The notes beneath the pieces are model-generated. The model did not search any database, had not been told where the DNA came from, and saw only the letters and a list, made by a program, of their open reading frames with translations. DNA of 64,000 nt from Ramlibacter tataouinensis (lineage in GTDB: Bacteria > Pseudomonadota > Gammaproteobacteria > Burkholderiales > Burkholderiaceae_C), in NCBI RefSeq assembly GCF_001580455.1, contig NZ_CP010951.1, positions 4,613,001 through 4,677,000 of the forward strand, given 5' to 3'. Both the position numbers and the translations under genes were made by a program. This document shows positions 61,918-64,000 of this stretch, piece after piece (position 1 is the first letter of the stretch; every line of letters begins with the position of its first letter).

Positions 61918-63054
61918 CTAGTAGAGAAAGCTCAGCCAGCTGATCACGCGCATGTAGAACGCGGCCAGCGCATTCATCAGGGGATGGTCGCCGGTGTAGA
62001 CCAGGACATCGGCCTGCCCGCCAATGCGCGCCTTCGCTAGCCGGCGCAACTCGGCGGGGTCGAACTCCACCGCCACCGGAATGCGCTGCGCCTGGCGCAG
62101 CCAGTCTCGGCTGTTCTCCACCACCGGCAACGCGCCCGGCGGGGCGGACTTGCCGCCGCTGCCGACACCGCCGCCGACGCTGCGCACGCGCCCCTTCAGC
62201 ACTTCGCCCGGCAACACGTCAAGAACGATCGCGACTTCATCGCCGGGATCGACGTGGCCAATGTTGTTCTCGGTCAGGTCGGCGCTGATCCACAGGTCGT
62301 GAACGGCGATCAGCGTCATCACGGCCGCACCGGGTTGCACGAAGTGGCCGACATCGGTTTGCAGGTCGGTGACCACCCCGCGCGCCGGCGCGAGCACGCG
62401 TGTGCGCCGCAGGTCCAACTCCGCCTTCTCGATCGCCGCCATCGCGCTGCGCAACTGCGAGTTGTCGTCGCCGCTGCTGCCGGCCGCCTCCCGCGCCTTG
62501 CGCAGGTCGGCCCGTGCCTTGTGCACCTTGCTGCGTGCTTCGTCGCGGGTGGACTGCGCCATCTCGAGCCGGCGCACCGAGATCGCCCCCGGGTCTTCCT
62601 GGTAAAGCTTTTCGAGGCGGCCGGCGTCGCGCTCGGCGATGTCGCGGCCGGCCTCGGCCACGGCGAGCGATGCGCGCGCCGAATCGACCCCCGCTGCCGA
62701 TCCCTGGACGGAGCTGCGCACCGATTCGAGGCTGGCGCGCGCGCTCTCCTGCGCGATCCGGTAGGGCTGCGGGTCGATCTCGAACAAGGCCTGCCCGGGT
62801 TGGACTTCGTCGTTGTTGCGGATGTGCACTGCGGTCACCTTGCCGGCGACCTCCGCCGCCACCGGTACGACAAAGGCTTGCAGGCGCGCCTGCGAGGTGC
62901 TGGGCGTCCACCGGTCGGCGACGATGTAGAGCAGGAGGCTGGCCACGATCAGCCCGCCGATGACGGCGGCGCCCAGGCGCGTGCCTCGTCCCGAAGGCGG
63001 GGCAGGGGCGCCGGCAGACGGTGGGACCGGCGGGGGAGTGCCCTCTTGGCTCAT
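61918..63054 (-). CDS. HlyD/EmrA-family efflux adaptor
   Basis: A 378-residue periplasmic adaptor anchored by one N-terminal helix (about 29-46; AAVIGGLIVASLLLYIVADR). Lipoyl-type half-motifs (AEVAGKVTAVHIRNNDEVQP, ARGVVTDLQTDVGHFVQPGA) flank a helical hairpin (about 90-215). It joins the inner-membrane DUF2955 protein to the outer-membrane channel. Its ATG overlaps the OMF gene stop (ATGA). Confidence 0.93.
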   Translation of the reverse strand: MSQEGTPPPVPPSAGAPAPPSGRGTRLGAAVIGGLIVASLLLYIVADRWTPSTSQARLQAFVVPVAAEVAGKVTAVHIRNNDEVQPGQALFEIDPQPYRIAQESARASLESVRSSVQGSAAGVDSARASLAVAEAGRDIAERDAGRLEKLYQEDPGAISVRRLEMAQSTRDEARSKVHKARADLRKAREAAGSSGDDNSQLRSAMAAIEKAELDLRRTRVLAPARGVVTDLQTDVGHFVQPGAAVMTLIAVHDLWISADLTENNIGHVDPGDEVAIVLDVLPGEVLKGRVRSVGGGVGSGGKSAPPGALPVVENSRDWLRQAQRIPVAVEFDPAELRRLAKARIGGQADVLVYTGDHPLMNALAAFYMRVISWLSFLY

Positions 63055-64000
63055 CGCATGTCCGTGGGAAGCGGCTGCAGGAACTCGGTCGCGGCAGGGG
63101 GCAGGGGAGCCTGCAGCAAGGACTTCCAGTCGCTGCGCCCTTCCATCGCGGACTGGGTCGTTTCGTCGAGCACCGGCCGTGTGCGGGCTGCCTGCCAGCC
63201 GCCGCCCAGCGCCTTGTACACGGTGACCAGGTTCTGGGCGACGCCGCCCAAACTGGCAACCAGCCGCTCCTGCCGGCTGAACAGCGCCCCTTGCGAATCG
63301 AGCACGCGCTGGAAGTCGACCAACCCTTCGCGATACTGCAGCATCGCAATGTCCAGCGACCGGCGCGCCGCCTGCACCGCATCCCGCAGGACGTCGACCT
63401 GGGCGCGGTTGTAGGCAAAGCCCGTGGCCGCGTCGTCCAGTTCGCGCGCGGCGCGCAGCACCACGTCCTGGTACTGCTCGTAGAGCTGCTGGAAGCGCGC
63501 ATCCTGGACCAGCACCTGGTTTTTCAACCGGCCGTGGTCGAACACATTCCACACCAGCGTCGGGCCGATGACCCAGCTGCGGGTGTTGTTGGCCGAGCCG
63601 GGCGAAGTGGACGACAGCCCGACGGACCCTGCGAGGGCAATCGACGGGTACAACGCCGCCTGGCTGACGCCGATCTGTGCCGACTGGGCCGCCAGCAGCA
63701 GTTCGGCAGCACGCACGTCGGGGCGCCGCCGCAGCAGCGCGGCCGGCATTTCGGCGATGGCTTCCAGCGCCGCCTCGGGAATCTTCGCGCGCCCGCCCGC
63801 CAATTCCGGCAGTTCGCCGGGAGGGCGTGCGATCAGTATGCTGAGCGCGTTCTGCGCCTGGCGCAGGGTGCCCTCGAGTTCGGGGATCGTCGCCAGCGTG
63901 CTCAGGTATTGCGAGCGCGCCTGTTGCACATCGAGCTCCGATTCCTGGCCGCTGCGGAACAGCCTCTCGGTGATCTCCAGGCTGCGCTTCTGGATGGCAG
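63051..64000 (-). CDS. Outer-membrane efflux protein (NodT/OprM type), 5' end outside window
   Basis: The C-terminal part of a TolC-like outer-membrane factor. The frame remains open to the window edge, continuing upstream of the Met at 63929 as AIQKRSLEITERLFRSGQES, so the start lies outside. Features: LSTLATIPELEGTLRQAQNA with LSILIARPPGELPEL, PDVRAAELLLAAQSAQIGVS, and repeated helical segments (LDDAATGFAYNRAQVDVLRD), typical of the NodT family. It ends with the stop overlapping the HlyD start (ATGA). It is the first gene of the efflux operon, as far as visible. Confidence 0.93.
   Translation of the reverse strand, partial: AIQKRSLEITERLFRSGQESELDVQQARSQYLSTLATIPELEGTLRQAQNALSILIARPPGELPELAGGRAKIPEAALEAIAEMPAALLRRRPDVRAAELLLAAQSAQIGVSQAALYPSIALAGSVGLSSTSPGSANNTRSWVIGPTLVWNVFDHGRLKNQVLVQDARFQQLYEQYQDVVLRAARELDDAATGFAYNRAQVDVLRDAVQAARRSLDIAMLQYREGLVDFQRVLDSQGALFSRQERLVASLGGVAQNLVTVYKALGGGWQAARTRPVLDETTQSAMEGRSDWKSLLQAPLPPAATEFLQPLPTDMR

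Overview
The window is high-GC, densely coded chromosomal DNA from a betaproteobacterium, most likely a member of the Burkholderiales in or near Comamonadaceae (Ramlibacter or Variovorax type). The clues are a Bug-type solute receptor beside CoA-transferases, the lptFG / pepA-holC divergon, a phasin, a CysB-type regulator, pobA with an IclR-type pobR, and short GC-rich inverted repeats of the kind scattered through these genomes. There is no integrase, IS element, CRISPR array or rRNA operon. One tRNA gene, tRNA-Ser(GGA), is present. No gene-free stretch exceeds 300 bases.

Layout. 1-5.3 kb: tail of an FtsH-like M41 protease, then small exported or hypothetical genes and xth-gst. 5.3-9.4 kb: flavin-binding-fold protein, ChaA-type antiporter, crotonase and CHRD lipoprotein. 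9.5-14.2 kb: YgiQ radical SAM protein and a large membrane protein that looks like a fused DUF2868-DUF3482 pair. 14.2-18 kb: stress-type small genes, a CsbD relic, BON protein plus Ku, an orphan NarL-type regulator and a phasin. 18-23.3 kb: a CoA-ester catabolic cluster (two family III CoA-transferases, a MaoC/FAS1-type hydratase, a Bug receptor and an acyl-CoA dehydrogenase). 23.3-25.3 kb: pobA/pobR with paired palindromes between them. 25.5-29.4 kb: sulfate ABC transporter sbp-cysTWA. 29.4-33.3 kb: dsbB, phosphoribosyltransferase with hydrolase, VOC protein and argA. 33.3-45.1 kb: hrpA, a Tat-exported Rieske protein, an aminotransferase, a CysB-type regulator, cbiX, lptGF, pepA, holC and a small gene. 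45.2-55.3 kb: a branched-chain amino acid type receptor, then two overlapping hybrid histidine kinases, the first carrying a poly-HAMP array of eleven near-identical 276-bp repeats. 55.3-64 kb: tRNA-Ser, a bacterioferritin-like gene, then minus-strand operons: ECF sigma / anti-sigma / subtilisin-like protease / TorF-like porin, and OMF / HlyD / DUF2955 / potassium channel.

How genes work together. Many neighbours overlap by the 4-bp ATGA or GTGA arrangement, so translational coupling is common: xth-gst, Ku-BON, cysT-cysW, PRTase-hydrolase, lptF-lptG-cbiX, pepA-holC, HK-HK, sigma-anti-sigma-protease, OMF-HlyD and DUF2955-channel. The best candidates for something undescribed are the sigma / anti-sigma / subtilase / porin operon, in which the anti-sigma factor seems to end in a subtilisin-propeptide-like domain and the protease appears to lack the usual oxyanion-hole Asn; the poly-HAMP kinase pair; the fused DUF2868-DUF3482 protein with a decayed G domain; and GC-rich inverted repeats lying in frame inside ygiQ, hrpA and cysW.
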